Made by a program: the position numbers and the translations under genes
Notes under the pieces: model-generated
What the model was told of the DNA's origin: nothing
Seen by the model: only the letters and a program-made list of their open reading frames with translations
Databases searched by the model: none
Shown here: one piece after another, positions 1 through 6,674 of the stretch
Layout: each line of letters opens with the position of its first letter
How positions within the stretch are numbered: position 1 is the first letter of the stretch
Assembly (NCBI GenBank): GCA_002425685.1
Contig: DIMS01000058.1
Span: forward strand, 1 to 7,153
Origin: Synergistaceae bacterium UBA5560
Lineage (GTDB): Bacteria; Synergistota; Synergistia; Synergistales; Aminiphilaceae
Direction of reading: 5' to 3'
DNA: 7,153 nucleotides

Positions 1-25
1 CCCCACGTGCGTGGGGACGATACTG
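1..25. CRISPR. Edge of a CRISPR array: partial type I-E repeat
   Basis: Positions 1-16 form the perfect hairpin CCCCAC-GTGC-GTGGGG, a 6-bp stem with a 4-base loop. This is the geometry of type I-E repeats, which are about 29 bp and are cut by Cas6e at the base of the stem. The window starts inside the repeat, so only one partial copy is seen and no spacer can be confirmed. It lies directly after cas2, where I-E arrays usually start. Read with the cas genes (minus strand) the flank before the stem is CAGTATCGT, and the 8-base crRNA handle would lie outside the window. On the plus strand the handle would be ACGATACT. The hairpin is symmetrical, so orientation cannot be settled here. The call rests on the hairpin and on context. 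Confidence 0.8.
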
Positions 26-39
26 AAAAAAACCTGTAT

Positions 40-312
40 TTACGGTACCCGGACGAGAAAAAGCCCCTCGAAGTCTTCTACCGAGCGCGCCGTTTCTCCC
101 CAACTCCGAACACGAAAACCCTGCTCATTGTCGCTCGAATATACCATCACACAACCGCCTCCCCTAGCTTGCCCGCAGGCTTTTTCCCAGAGTTTATCGC
201 GCACCATGGCTGAAACCCTCCCCACAAAAACTCCCGCTTTCGGTTCCAGAAACCATCGTGTTAATTCACCCCGCAACCCAGGCGGCACACGCTCAAGGAT
301 CAGAACAACCAT
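40..312 (-). CDS. cas2: Cas2e, CRISPR adaptation protein
   Basis: Cas2 is the dimeric scaffold that joins two Cas1 dimers to form the complex that captures prespacers and integrates them at the leader end of the array. The protein is 90 aa from the chosen start, close to the 94 aa of E. coli Cas2. It shows the I-E signature: N-terminal MVVLILERVPPGLRGELTRW, then GVFVGRVSAMVRDKLWE, and a YSSDNEQGF segment in the second half. A longer reading from 330 adds six residues, but the ATG at 310-312 has GGAGG six bases upstream, so I prefer it. It overlaps the end of cas1 by 20 bases, which implies coupled translation. It is the last gene of the operon; only 23 bases follow before the repeat hairpin. 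Confidence 0.96.
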   Translation of the reverse strand: MVVLILERVPPGLRGELTRWFLEPKAGVFVGRVSAMVRDKLWEKACGQARGGGCVMVYSSDNEQGFRVRSWGETARSVEDFEGLFLVRVP

Positions 313-1270
313 CGTTTGCCTCCGTTTCATCAGTCTCCAACAGATAGGCGCACCCGCCCTCCACTTCTCCCATCACGGGGTCCCACAAAGAGCCCGGGGC
401 GGCGGCGTCCTGGTCGGACAGGCCATCACTGGTCGCTCCTTTCTTTGGCAACATCAGCGCTTTCTGAATGTCGGGAATGATTCTCTCCAGAAGCCTTGTT
501 GACACAAACAGGTCACGGCACGAGATGCGTACACGTCGTTCCAGCCCGTCTTTCTCTTCCGCTGCCGCTCGAAATGCCACTGGAATAGTAATTTCCGCCT
601 TGTAAAGATCGGCGACATCATAAACGAAGGACAGCATTTTTCCGGTGTGGATGAAACCGAGCGCGGGTGAGAATCCCGCCGAGATAATAGCCGCATGGCA
701 GATGCCGTAAAGACACGAATTAGCCGCCGACAAAGCCCTGTTCACCGGGTCCGCATCAATCCACTTGTCACGCCGGTAGCTGCGGCCTGACCAAGGCACC
801 CCGGTTTCCCGGGCGGCCTGGGCATAAGCATCCCGGACACGAACGCCTTCCATCCCGCGGATCTGGCGCAGAGTCAGCTCCGGATCGAACGTCTCGGCAA
901 ACCGCAACTGGTACAAACGGTGCACGACCTTCAAACGAAGGTCCGCGTCCGCCCAAGCCCGCGCCTGATGCAGAAAGTTCGCTGCGCTACGCGTCTCGCC
1001 CATGCCCACTGCGTAGAACCGGACTCCCTCTTCGCCGCACCAGACCACCAGACAACCATGGTCCGCCAGCACAGAAATTGCGGCATGGGTGACGGAGACG
1101 CCGGGGCCAAGCATGAGCAGCGCCAGATTGGCGCAGGGGACAGGCACTTTGCCGGATTCATCGTGGATGGCGATGGCCCGGGCTTCCTGGTCGACGCGGC
1201 AATGCTCGACATAGAGGTAGCTCCAGCCGTCACTGAACTTGGGCAGAACGTGCAGGTCCTGAACCCTCAT
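293..1270 (-). CDS. cas1: Cas1e, CRISPR integrase
   Basis: Cas1 is the metal-dependent integrase that inserts new spacers into the array together with Cas2. The 325-aa protein carries the family's metal-binding residues, and their numbering equals that of E. coli Cas1: E141 (in QIRGMEGVRVRDAY), H208 (GFIHTGK), D218 and D221 (FVYDVADLYK). Other conserved I-E segments include DRVNRAL-like DPVNRALSAANSCLYG at 174-189 and the N-terminal beta domain with PCANLALLMLGPGVSVTHAA. E. coli Cas1 is 305 aa; the surplus here is a C-terminal tail after about residue 278 with many acidic residues and no recognised motif. The start ATG overlaps the cas6e stop by four bases (ATGA), and its end overlaps cas2 by 20 bases. 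It appears fully intact, so adaptation should be possible. Confidence 0.97.
   Translation of the reverse strand: MRVQDLHVLPKFSDGWSYLYVEHCRVDQEARAIAIHDESGKVPVPCANLALLMLGPGVSVTHAAISVLADHGCLVVWCGEEGVRFYAVGMGETRSAANFLHQARAWADADLRLKVVHRLYQLRFAETFDPELTLRQIRGMEGVRVRDAYAQAARETGVPWSGRSYRRDKWIDADPVNRALSAANSCLYGICHAAIISAGFSPALGFIHTGKMLSFVYDVADLYKAEITIPVAFRAAAEEKDGLERRVRISCRDLFVSTRLLERIIPDIQKALMLPKKGATSDGLSDQDAAAPGSLWDPVMGEVEGGCAYLLETDETEANDGCSDP
319..323 (-). promoter_or_regulatory. Ribosome binding site that fixes the cas2 start
   Basis: GGAGG on the minus strand, six bases before the ATG at 310-312, lies inside the last codons of cas1. It supports the 90-aa Cas2 over a start at 330. Confidence 0.75.
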
Positions 1271-2022
1271 GTCGACTCCCCCGAGTCCGCAGTATCGGCC
1301 GGCGCGACCGAAAGCAAGCCGAACCCGAAGGCCTTGCCGGAACCGATGCCGCGGACCAGCGTCTGCCGAAAGGCATCGGGATCAGTGACCCGAAGGAGGC
1401 CGCCGAAAAGGACCGACCGCAGACGCTGCCCCTTGCCGTTTTTGTTCATATAGATATACCCTGGCTGAAGGGTCGTGGCGTCTCGCTTGATAAAGAACCC
1501 TGCTGATTCGGCCCGGCGGGCAAGCCAGTCTATAAGCCGGTCGGTCGGAACGGGAACGCGTTTTCCGATAGATTCTCTTTTCGCATCCGGTGAATGTTTG
1601 CTCAGGCGTCTGGTCGGATTTGCCGCGAGGCGGAATCGAAGGCACTGATCTTTCGAGAAGCATGGCTCAAATGATTTCACCTCAGGGGGCGCCGCCAGAA
1701 GATAATTCGCATTGTGAAAGGCATAGTTCCAGTTGGGCTCTATGGCGGACTGCACGATGATCACCGCCCGGCCGTTGGGGAGAGGGTCGATGCGGAAAAG
1801 AAAGCCCGAGTCCATGGCACGCTTCACGTGGACTTGACCGTTACCAAACTCATCCGGTCTGAATGGTGTGAGAAAGTCCTCATCCTCGGCCTTCCGGGAC
1901 GCGGACGGAAAGGCCATACAAAGGCGCTGATGGACATGATAGTGGTTTCTCAGCCACAACCGCCCAGGCCGAGGCCGGTCGGGGTTGTCGCTTACGTCGA
2001 TCAACAGGCAGGACCGGTACAT
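1267..2022 (-). CDS. cas6e: Cas6e (Cse3/CasE), crRNA-processing endoribonuclease
   Basis: Cas6e cuts the repeat hairpin of the precursor crRNA and stays bound to the 3' stem-loop as a Cascade subunit. The 251-aa protein starts MYRSCLLIDV and has YHVHQRLCMAFP at 28-39. By alignment to the E. coli YQLHQGLWHLFP segment, H31 is the catalytic histidine and Y28 the nearby conserved tyrosine. The glycine-rich loop typical of Cas6 is at 225-235 (GIGSGKAFGFG). E. coli Cas6e is 199 aa, so this one is longer; the excess appears to be spread over the middle (loops around residues 105-160), with a short tail of about 11 residues after the loop. It starts two bases after the cas5 stop, with GAGGAGG about ten bases upstream inside cas5, and overlaps cas1 by four bases. 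The matching substrate is the hairpin at 1-16. Confidence 0.95.
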   Translation of the reverse strand: MYRSCLLIDVSDNPDRPRPGRLWLRNHYHVHQRLCMAFPSASRKAEDEDFLTPFRPDEFGNGQVHVKRAMDSGFLFRIDPLPNGRAVIIVQSAIEPNWNYAFHNANYLLAAPPEVKSFEPCFSKDQCLRFRLAANPTRRLSKHSPDAKRESIGKRVPVPTDRLIDWLARRAESAGFFIKRDATTLQPGYIYMNKNGKGQRLRSVLFGGLLRVTDPDAFRQTLVRGIGSGKAFGFGLLSVAPADTADSGEST

Positions 2023-2024
2023 GG

Positions 2025-3149
2025 CTATTCCACCTCCTCGGTGGCAAGACGCCGACGTCGAGTCTCCAGCGAGCGGAATTTGAGAATCTCGGCCCGCTTT
2101 TGAATGATCAGGGCGCGCCAGCGGGGGTCCTCAGGATTGATGCGGTCCAGCCCCATTCCGAGGCCATATTCGAGCATGGTAACTGCATCATGGCACAGAC
2201 CGCAAAGCGAACGCAGGTCATCCAGGGTCTCGTTGCCCCCGGCCCTTCGGTAGGTGACGTGCTGGACGGTCATGCGCGGGCCGGGCGACTTACAGAAGAC
2301 GCACAACCCGGCGTCGGCTTTAATTCGCTCTTCGCGGCGCTTCCGATATTCCGCTTTCGTGTAGTCCGCGCGCGGGCGCGGCATGGCGGGGGCAGCCCCC
2401 TGCAGCGTCTCGCCGACCGTCGGCGAAACGGTACCGCGCAGGACAAATCTCGGCTCGTGGACCGGTGGATCGAAGCAAACCGGCACGTCATACCATACTT
2501 CCGCGTCATCGGGAGCAACGTCACCTTCTGAGGCAGGCCGCCATTCCACAAGCGTTTCCACCATCCCGTTCTGCAGCGTCGCGTCGGCCTTGTGCCTCGG
2601 ACGCCACGGGATGGCATCCAGTGCGGCGTTCAGGTCGTCATGGCCGGCGGGATTCGTCCATGACTCATCCTCGCGGGGCCTTGCAAGCACCGGGACGGAG
2701 GGCGGGCAGGACTTGCGGCCGAGGAAAACCGGCCACTTGGGCGATGCAATCGCCGTGGCGATATCATCGATCAACTTCGCATCACCACCCTGGAGCGCCA
2801 CGAGAAAGCTCGCGTCGGCCAGGTATTCCCGGCGCGTGATGAGCGTGCCCTGGGCTCCGGTCTTCAGACCGCCCCCAGCGGTTGTCATGCCAATTCCCGC
2901 TCCTACCGTTTGGTAATCCCACCACCGCGTGCCGTGCCGGTCGATGCGCACACCCATCACAAGCCCGTTCAGCTCCGCCAGGCGTTCCCGCGCCGCCTCG
3001 CGCGACAGTCCCATGGCGCAGCAGAGCAGGCCCAGTATGCCGGACTTGGTCGGCGCGTCCATAGTCCGGCGGATGACGAACTTTGACGTGTCGCCCCAGG
3101 CCTGGAGGGGGCCCTCAAGGCGGAGGAAGAGTGTGTTGGCTTCGGTCAT
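2025..3149 (-). CDS. cas5e: Cas5e fused to a C-terminal HNH nuclease (Cas5-HNH)
   Basis: Cas5e caps the 5' handle of crRNA and contacts Cas8e in Cascade. Residues 5-240 are a normal Cas5e: LFLRLEGPLQAWGDTSKFVI at 7-26, then TMDAPTKSGILGLLCCAMGL at 29-48, WWDYQTVGAGIG at 76-87, a TRREYLADASFLVAL segment at 105-119, LGRKSCPPSVP at 143-153, and the closing strand near 233-243. A proline-rich linker (about 250-262) and a basic helix lead into an HNH domain at about 262-350. It has a zinc ribbon C283-x2-C286 and C316-x2-C319, H297 in VQHVTYRR, N306 in GGNETLDDL, and H320 next to C319. All HNH residues are present in one uninterrupted frame, so the domain looks active. Family Cas5e proteins are about 225-260 aa; this one is 374. 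The start overlaps the cas7e stop by four bases (ATGA), with GGAGA seven bases upstream. HNH-bearing type I-E Cas5 proteins are known as a rare variant that lacks Cas3. That HNH cuts the target here is inference. Confidence 0.95.
   Translation of the reverse strand: MTEANTLFLRLEGPLQAWGDTSKFVIRRTMDAPTKSGILGLLCCAMGLSREAARERLAELNGLVMGVRIDRHGTRWWDYQTVGAGIGMTTAGGGLKTGAQGTLITRREYLADASFLVALQGGDAKLIDDIATAIASPKWPVFLGRKSCPPSVPVLARPREDESWTNPAGHDDLNAALDAIPWRPRHKADATLQNGMVETLVEWRPASEGDVAPDDAEVWYDVPVCFDPPVHEPRFVLRGTVSPTVGETLQGAAPAMPRPRADYTKAEYRKRREERIKADAGLCVFCKSPGPRMTVQHVTYRRAGGNETLDDLRSLCGLCHDAVTMLEYGLGMGLDRINPEDPRWRALIIQKRAEILKFRSLETRRRRLATEEVE
2103..2366 (-). other. HNH endonuclease domain within Cas5
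   Basis: This is the coding segment for about residues 262-349 of the Cas5 protein. In order it encodes a lysine- and arginine-rich helix (YTKAEYRKRREERIK), the first zinc knuckle C283/C286, the first motif histidine H297, N306, the second knuckle C316/C319 with H320, and a helical region up to RINPEDPRWRALI. The spacing matches stand-alone phage and McrA-like Cys4 HNH nucleases, in which the histidine and the final CH pair form the beta-beta-alpha metal site. A short arginine-rich tail follows (363-367, TRRRR). Fusion by acquisition of an HNH cassette at the 3' end of cas5 is the simplest origin. Confidence 0.93.
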
Positions 3150-4426
3150 TTTGCTGTCTCCGGGGGCGTCCCGGTTGTCTTTATCTTGTTCATGATCTCT
3201 TTGACGAAAGCTCCGAACTCACCGAACTCGTTGGCGCCGACCACGGATTGTTCTTGTTCTTGTGTCTGCTTGGTCTTGTCGATCCAGGTCAGATGATGGC
3301 GCCGATTCGGCGAGAACCAGAAGCGTTCGGCCTCGATGCCGTAGCCTGTAGCGAGATCGTGGACGTACTGGCCAAATCTGGCGATGCTTTCGCCGATCAA
3401 ACCGCGTTCGGACTTATCCGGCACCGGATCGGCGAAGGCGTTGGCGTAGTTGACGGGGGTGGCCGATTTAGTCTTGACCTCAACCAGAACTCCATCAGGC
3501 GGATTGAATGCCGCGAATGCGTGTTGTTTGCCGGAGGGGTTGGCCTTGGCGGCTGCTTCAATGAAACACTGTACCGTCCTGCAGGCGAGGTCGGCTTCGT
3601 CCGCCAGGTTCTTCTTCAGCTGCTCGAAGTCGATGACGAAGTGTTTGTAGAAGCAGGCCGAGTTGAACATGGCCTCGTCGACGTGGGCCGCGCCGGCGTC
3701 CTGGCCGGGCACATCGTCGGCAGCGGTGAAGTAGTCCACCTCGTTCACGACCGCATGAGTCGAGATGGCGTGTGCCGCGGACAACGCGGCTTCGACGGTG
3801 AAGTTCAAGTCGCTGAAAACGCTGTTCTTGACGACCTCGGTCATGCGCCCATTCAGGGCAATATCGGGCACGAGAGGGTTCTCAGCGATGTATTTCTTGT
3901 ATTTCCCGACAAGATCCTTTGCCTTGTTTGTTTCTCTCAGATCCTTCGCCATCTTCGAAACTGTTTTCGTAGAGAGGAAAAGAAGCATCTTGGAAAGAGC
4001 CGCGGCGTTCGTCCCCTCGTCTTCTCTTTCTTCACCTTCCCCGTCCTTTTTGGTCGTCTTCTTAGTTTTAGGCTTCACACCGCCCAACTCTAAGGCTTCG
4101 GCAGCAATAGCATCGAGCTTTAGAATGGCTTCGCTCTCAACGGGTTTTACTTGGAGAAGCTTCGCCAGCTTTTCGGGTGTCAGGTCGAAGTCTTCAGAAT
4201 GGGCGATACGCGCCAGCAAACTCGCCAACCTGCGTGTGCGGACACCTCCAGCCTTCTCCAGAGCAGCCGCAAACTCCGGACTGCGGCGGATGCTGCGTTT
4301 GAGACATTGGCTGGAGATGCGCGCTCGGGTAACGCCGCCGAAGATGCAGGACTTGGGCGCGCCCAGGTCATCCCTGTTCAGATTGGCCGGGCTGTGGTTT
4401 TGGATCATGTGAATTTCGATGAGCAT
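3146..4426 (-). CDS. cas7e: Cas7e (Cse4/CasC), Cascade backbone
   Basis: Cas7e subunits polymerise along the crRNA spacer and form the Cascade backbone that pairs crRNA with target DNA. Recognition rests on the N-terminal MLIEIHMIQNHSPANLNRDD, followed by GAPKSCIFGGVTRARISSQ, on HVDEAMFNSACFYKHFVIDF near 250-269 and on FGQYVHDLATGYGIEAERFW near 353-372. The protein is about 426 aa against 363 in E. coli. The excess includes a highly charged low-complexity stretch at about 119-141 (KPKTKKTTKKDGEGEE and following acidic residues) and a neighbouring lysine-rich helix at 159-181, in a region that is helical and variable in the family. I place the start at the ATG at 4424-4426, because GGAGG lies eight bases upstream of it but only two bases from the ATG at 4430-4432. 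A 17-base gap separates it from cas11e; it overlaps cas5 by four bases. Confidence 0.96.
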   Translation of the reverse strand: MLIEIHMIQNHSPANLNRDDLGAPKSCIFGGVTRARISSQCLKRSIRRSPEFAAALEKAGGVRTRRLASLLARIAHSEDFDLTPEKLAKLLQVKPVESEAILKLDAIAAEALELGGVKPKTKKTTKKDGEGEEREDEGTNAAALSKMLLFLSTKTVSKMAKDLRETNKAKDLVGKYKKYIAENPLVPDIALNGRMTEVVKNSVFSDLNFTVEAALSAAHAISTHAVVNEVDYFTAADDVPGQDAGAAHVDEAMFNSACFYKHFVIDFEQLKKNLADEADLACRTVQCFIEAAAKANPSGKQHAFAAFNPPDGVLVEVKTKSATPVNYANAFADPVPDKSERGLIGESIARFGQYVHDLATGYGIEAERFWFSPNRRHHLTWIDKTKQTQEQEQSVVGANEFGEFGAFVKEIMNKIKTTGTPPETAK

Positions 4427-4434
4427 GTTCATGC

Positions 4435-4439
4435 CCTCC
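4435..4439 (-). promoter_or_regulatory. Ribosome binding site that decides the cas7e start
   Basis: GGAGG (within AAGGAGGG on the minus strand) stands in the only non-overlapping gap between core cas genes. Spacing is two bases to the first ATG (4432) and eight to the second (4426), so the second should be the main start. Strong spacing here would suit a subunit needed in several copies per complex. Confidence 0.7.
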
Positions 4440-4443
4440 TTTT

Positions 4444-4998
4444 TTATAAACTCGTAACGTTGAGATAAGCTTCTGCCCAGATGTCGCGAACATCGCGTCC
4501 GCGGCGGTGCTCCTCGCCCCGCTCCCAGATGGAGAGATCATCGAGGAGTTGCACCCAATCGATACCCTTGACATCCCGCGCATGCGGCACGTGCCCGGCG
4601 GCGGCCCGGGCGACCACTCCCAGCGCCCAACGCAAATGCGGCTCCAGAGACGACAGGGGCGAGCAAAGCAGAGCGTCGAATCGCGTTCGGAAGCGCTTGC
4701 GGCCGTCCTCGTCGTGCGGTTCGCAGCAGCCCAGGACTTCAGGCAAAGAGGGCCCCGCGCCCGAATCTGGCCGGATGTGCGGGACGCAGAACGCGCCGAA
4801 AAGCTTGGCAATGAGCCACGAAGGCTCCCGGCGCGGGGTCGCTTGGCTTTCCGCCCGCAGCGGCCACCAGAGGCCCGTGAAAAGATCGAAACCCTGGAGC
4901 GTTGCGTCGAGCGGCTGTCCGGCCAGACGGCGCAGTCGGGAACGCTCGCCTTCCTGCAAGTCCGAAAGCCTCTTGATGTATTTAGCGGTCTGGCTCAT
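4444..4998 (-). CDS. cas11e: Cas11e (Cse2/CasB), Cascade small subunit
   Basis: Cas11e is the small alpha-helical subunit, present as a dimer along the belly of Cascade, which helps hold the displaced strand and the R-loop. The protein is 184 aa (E. coli 160 aa). Weakly conserved family features are visible: a basic helix LQEGERSRLRRLAGQPL at 14-30, the segment WLIAKLFGAFCVP in the middle, RFRTRFDALLCSPLSSLEPHL before the third quarter, and the C-terminal DWVQLLDDLSIWE followed by VRDIWAEAYL. Its ATG overlaps the cas8e stop by four bases and GGAGG lies six bases upstream, so translation is probably coupled to cas8e. Position between cas8e and cas7e is the standard I-E place and supports the call. 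Confidence 0.93.
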   Translation of the reverse strand: MSQTAKYIKRLSDLQEGERSRLRRLAGQPLDATLQGFDLFTGLWWPLRAESQATPRREPSWLIAKLFGAFCVPHIRPDSGAGPSLPEVLGCCEPHDEDGRKRFRTRFDALLCSPLSSLEPHLRWALGVVARAAAGHVPHARDVKGIDWVQLLDDLSIWERGEEHRRGRDVRDIWAEAYLNVTSL

Positions 4999-6659
4999 TT
5001 TGAGCCTCCCTTCCTGCGACCACGTTTGGGTTTGCCAGGAACGGATGCAGGCGTACTTGCGTTCGACGGATGGTCCGGCTCTTCAACCAGTTCTTTGATC
5101 TTCTTGTTCAGCAGGGCTTTGGCGTGCTCTTTCGCCGTGCGACGGCGCAATGGCGAGCCCGGAGTAGTAGCCGAAACGACGTCTTGAACAACAGATTGCA
5201 GCCAATCCTTCAAAAAGTTCTCTAATTTTAGACGCGCATACAACTTCTGTTTCAAGCTCGCCTCCAGCGAAGGCGATAACGCATCGAGCACAGCCTTGCG
5301 TTCAGGATGCTGGCGATCTGGATTCGAGGTACTAGAGCGCAGAACCCCACTCAAATTCTCCACAGCTTTGCGCACTGTCTCAATCATCACACTTCGACAG
5401 TCGCGCGGAAGGCAGACACTGGTCGCATCTTGGTAGAGACCCTTATTCGCCGCCGGGCCTGTGATCGTTGTGTACACCGTTTTACTTTCAGTCGTATTTG
5501 ACGTAAATTTTGCGGATAAAGCACGTCGCCAGAATCGGGTATGCGTTGCGATTTTCGCGCCTGGTGAAGGAAAGCCAAGCGTTGTTTTTTGTGGCTGGCC
5601 GCGCTTGCCTTTTTGTGACAGTGGCCTTGTGGCCGTTGCGACGTCATCGCTCTCTTCGGAATCGTCGTCATATCCACTATCCTGTGTTTTTTCAACGAGA
5701 ATTAAGTGCGGGTCATGTGGCCAGAATTTTTTGTCGTTACCGCTCGCTTTGAACGGAGGCTTCCAATTTCCCGTGAATGCATGTTTGCGAATAAGATGGG
5801 TCGTTTCACCACAATAGGAACATGGTTCTTTTTCACATTCTGGATCAGCAAGCCACAGCTTGCGCGATCGCCAGGCAAACACCGCCACGACGTCAAGTTC
5901 TTCTTCCTGAGGCGGGTTATTGCATAACCAAGGCGCCTCTCGGTTTGACGGCCTGTTCTCGGGACAATTGAGAGAAAATGTACGCAATAGCGTAGAATCG
6001 TGCCTTATTAAATAGGCAGGCGTAGGTCCGTTAACTGCCGAAGTATAGCGACCACCGCCGTAGGCGTTCGCCCAGGAGCAGAACCGGATGATCCCAAGGG
6101 CGCAGCACGCAGGGCAAAATCCATACTCTTTGTCGCGCACATGGCGGAAGTGAGCCATCTTCGTTTCAGTAGGAAATTCGATCAACAAATCACCAATGGG
6201 ACGAAAGCCCTCACCGTCCAACTTCGTTGGTTTGGCTTTTGAGCCCTTCTGTGTCTTAGCCTTCTTTCGTTGATCGTCCCATTTCTTTTGCTTCGCTTTC
6301 AACAGGTCGTCGAGAATGGTTTTGTCCTGATAGAACCTCTTGCCGTCGCCCAGCAGATTGAACGCGGCCTTGTTTATCTTCAGTTTCTCCAGCCAGTTCC
6401 CCGGTATGCCGGCGCTCTTCTCGTCCAACGCCGCGAGGGAAGACTTCGCGTCCTTCTTGCACCACATGAGTACGGCCAACAGAAAGCGCAGGAGCGCCAC
6501 CCTATCCATAGGATTGCTGGCGGCTATCTGCCGAATATTGTGGGCATCTTCCAGTGCTTTGCAGATTCCGACGCGATCCGTCCTCCCACTACCGTAAAGA
6601 ACAGGTATCCACTTCTCTTCAAGCAGATTGTAAGCCCCCTGTGTTACCGGAAATCCCAT
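4995..6659 (-). CDS. cas8e: Cas8e (Cse1/CasA), Cascade large subunit
   Basis: Cas8e recognises the PAM and starts unwinding of target DNA; in standard I-E systems it is also the docking site for Cas3. The protein is 554 aa (E. coli 502). Family marks are the N-terminal YNLLEEKWIPVLY, the GFCPACCALGIIRF segment at 180-193 and CSYCGETTHLIRKHAFTGNW at 280-299. C182, C185, C280 and C283 probably bind one zinc ion. WPHDPHLI at 313-320 fits the family's W-hP segment. Notable additions are a lysine-rich stretch at 121-146, an acidic run DDDSEESDD at 331-339 and a very basic tail from 543 (KPKRGRRKGGSK). The C-terminal four-helix bundle is about 380-530. The start has AAGGAGG eight bases upstream. 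It is the first gene of the operon; no cas3 precedes it. Whether its Cas3-docking surface persists cannot be read from sequence alone. Confidence 0.95.
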   Translation of the reverse strand: MGFPVTQGAYNLLEEKWIPVLYGSGRTDRVGICKALEDAHNIRQIAASNPMDRVALLRFLLAVLMWCKKDAKSSLAALDEKSAGIPGNWLEKLKINKAAFNLLGDGKRFYQDKTILDDLLKAKQKKWDDQRKKAKTQKGSKAKPTKLDGEGFRPIGDLLIEFPTETKMAHFRHVRDKEYGFCPACCALGIIRFCSWANAYGGGRYTSAVNGPTPAYLIRHDSTLLRTFSLNCPENRPSNREAPWLCNNPPQEEELDVVAVFAWRSRKLWLADPECEKEPCSYCGETTHLIRKHAFTGNWKPPFKASGNDKKFWPHDPHLILVEKTQDSGYDDDSEESDDVATATRPLSQKGKRGQPQKTTLGFPSPGAKIATHTRFWRRALSAKFTSNTTESKTVYTTITGPAANKGLYQDATSVCLPRDCRSVMIETVRKAVENLSGVLRSSTSNPDRQHPERKAVLDALSPSLEASLKQKLYARLKLENFLKDWLQSVVQDVVSATTPGSPLRRRTAKEHAKALLNKKIKELVEEPDHPSNASTPASVPGKPKRGRRKGGSK

Positions 6660-6667
6660 ACCGTTTT

Positions 6668-6674
6668 CCTCCTT
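6668..6674 (-). promoter_or_regulatory. Ribosome binding site of cas8e inside helicase debris
   Basis: AAGGAGG on the minus strand is eight bases before the cas8e ATG. It directly follows the codons for the last recognisable helicase residues (EIHSNMP), so it sits exactly where the helicase homology ends. This suggests that the cas operon, with its own ribosome binding site, was joined to the helicase remnant at this point. Confidence 0.75.

Noticed and set aside
26..32. Seven A on the plus strand (seven T after cas2) as an intrinsic terminator
   Set aside because: No GC-rich hairpin precedes the T run on the minus strand; the only hairpin is the CRISPR repeat on the far side.
920..1453. Plus-strand frame of 177 codons over cas1 and cas6e
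   Set aside because: Antisense to two well-supported cas genes and without family features.
2103..2366. The HNH region as a separate homing-endonuclease gene or sequencing artefact
   Set aside because: It is in the same frame as Cas5 with no stop, has no start with its own ribosome binding site that I can see, and the codon pattern and tight cas6e junction fit one gene.
3083..4093. Long open frame on the plus strand (336 codons)
   Set aside because: It lies opposite cas7e and the start of cas5e, whose proteins are clearly recognisable. It shows no known domain and is a GC-driven shadow.
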